Shown in pieces: positions 6,089-6,209 of a DNA stretch of 6,209 nt. The notes beneath the pieces are model-generated. The model ran no database searches and was not told the origin of the DNA. It saw nothing but the letters and a program-made list of their open reading frames with translations. The position numbers were made by a program, and so were the translations under genes. Origin of the DNA: Clostridiales bacterium (GTDB taxonomy: Bacteria; Bacillota; Clostridia; Christensenellales; Aristaeellaceae); the NCBI GenBank assembly GCA_022776785.1, contig JALFHA010000160.1, positions 1 through 6,209 of the forward strand, in the 5' to 3' direction. Position 1 is the stretch's first letter, and each line of letters opens with the position of its first letter.

Positions 6089-6095
6089 GGCTTAT

Positions 6096-6124
6096 ATTGT
6101 AGCAAAAACGCCCGCACGTTTCAA
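6096..6124 (-). promoter_or_regulatory. Sigma-A promoter of the birA-acpS-nnr-mazF operon
   Basis: On the minus strand, -35 TTGAAA (6124-6119), a 17-bp spacer and -10 TACAAT (6101-6096) closely match the housekeeping consensus. The predicted start, about 6089, is at the edge of repeat copy 2. The promoter is back to back with a plus-strand promoter; the two -35 elements are 16 bases apart and a short GGGC-ggcg-GCCC palindrome (6126-6137) lies between them. Confidence 0.75.
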
Positions 6125-6140
6125 GGGGCGGCGGCCCGGC

Positions 6141-6169
6141 TTGCCAAATTGACGCATTTCCCTTATAAT
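6141..6169 (+). promoter_or_regulatory. Sigma-A promoter of a divergent gene beyond the right edge
   Basis: TTGCCA (6141-6146), a 17-bp spacer and a consensus TATAAT (6164-6169) predict a rightward start near 6176. An AAAGGAG ribosome binding site follows at 6198-6204. The coding region itself is outside the window, so its identity is unknown. Confidence 0.8.
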
Positions 6170-6197
6170 AGAGACGATTTTGGGTCAAAGTGTGTCA

Positions 6198-6204
6198 AAA
6201 GGAG
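6198..6204 (+). promoter_or_regulatory. Ribosome binding site of the off-window divergent gene
   Basis: AAAGGAG lies 5 bases before the window end, about 25 bases after the predicted start of transcription. A start codon is expected within a few bases after 6209, or is the TTG at 6207-6209 if spacing is very short. Two GTCAAA direct repeats (6184-6189 and 6194-6199), one helical turn apart, precede it. Confidence 0.65.
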
Positions 6205-6209
6205 ATTTG

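Larger units (their letters stand above)
5874..6089 (-). promoter_or_regulatory. Predicted 5' leader of the birA operon mRNA, made mostly of a tandem repeat
   Basis: Transcription from the predicted promoter would start near 6089, giving a leader of about 216 bases. Nearly all of it is two 89-bp repeat copies plus a 6-base spacer; the last 31 bases hold the GGGAGG ribosome binding site (5885-5880). The end of copy 1 can form AGUCC/GGACU (5930-5926 with 5911-5907) followed by UUU, a weak terminator-like element. No known riboswitch class is recognised. Regulation by this leader is inference. Confidence 0.45.

Noticed and set aside
4854..6152. 432-codon open frame on the plus strand
   Set aside because: Antisense to birA and running through the non-coding repeat pair; its tail is just the repeat translated twice.
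5874..6209. BirA operator for autoregulation or biotin-gene control
   Set aside because: I looked for TTGTNAACC-type half sites with an inverted partner and found none; the hairpins here are GC-rich CCGGCA stems.

Overview
This window looks like chromosomal DNA from a high-GC member of the Firmicutes (Bacillota), most likely a Clostridia or Christensenellales-like gut anaerobe. The basis is a NdoA-type MazF, a YitT/DUF2179 membrane protein, a BMP-family binding protein, AGGAGG-type ribosome binding sites and sigma-A promoters with 17-bp spacers. The taxonomic call is an inference from gene content; no rRNA or tRNA gene is present.

All six complete genes lie on the minus strand, so they read from right to left. 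At the right end, a divergent promoter pair near 6096-6169 drives the birA operon leftward and an unseen gene rightward, whose ribosome binding site is the last thing in the window. Between the birA promoter and the birA start lie two tandem copies of an 89-bp structured repeat, which should form the mRNA leader. Then come birA (biotin-protein ligase/repressor), acpS (holo-ACP synthase, overlapping birA by 8 bases), nnr (bifunctional NAD(P)HX repair enzyme) and a mazF-type toxin gene without an antitoxin gene. A GC-rich hairpin with a T run follows mazF. BirA and AcpS attach the biotin and phosphopantetheine that acetyl-CoA carboxylase and acyl carrier protein need, and Nnr repairs damaged NAD(P)H, so the operon reads as a cofactor-attachment and repair unit ending in an mRNA interferase.

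Further left are yitT (six predicted membrane segments plus a DUF2179 domain) and a single-gene unit for a BMP/PnrA-like solute-binding protein. The latter has its own promoter, leader hairpin, strong ribosome binding site and UUCG-loop terminator. No permease or ATPase gene for this transporter is in the window.

The first ~180 bases are much lower in GC (about 44% by hand count) than the rest. They are open in one plus-strand frame from base 1 to a stop at 247-249, so they may be the 3' end of a foreign or decaying gene.

The most unusual element is the tandem structured repeat in the birA leader. The antitoxin-less mazF and the low-GC left edge come next. I see no CRISPR array, insertion sequence or complete new defence system.
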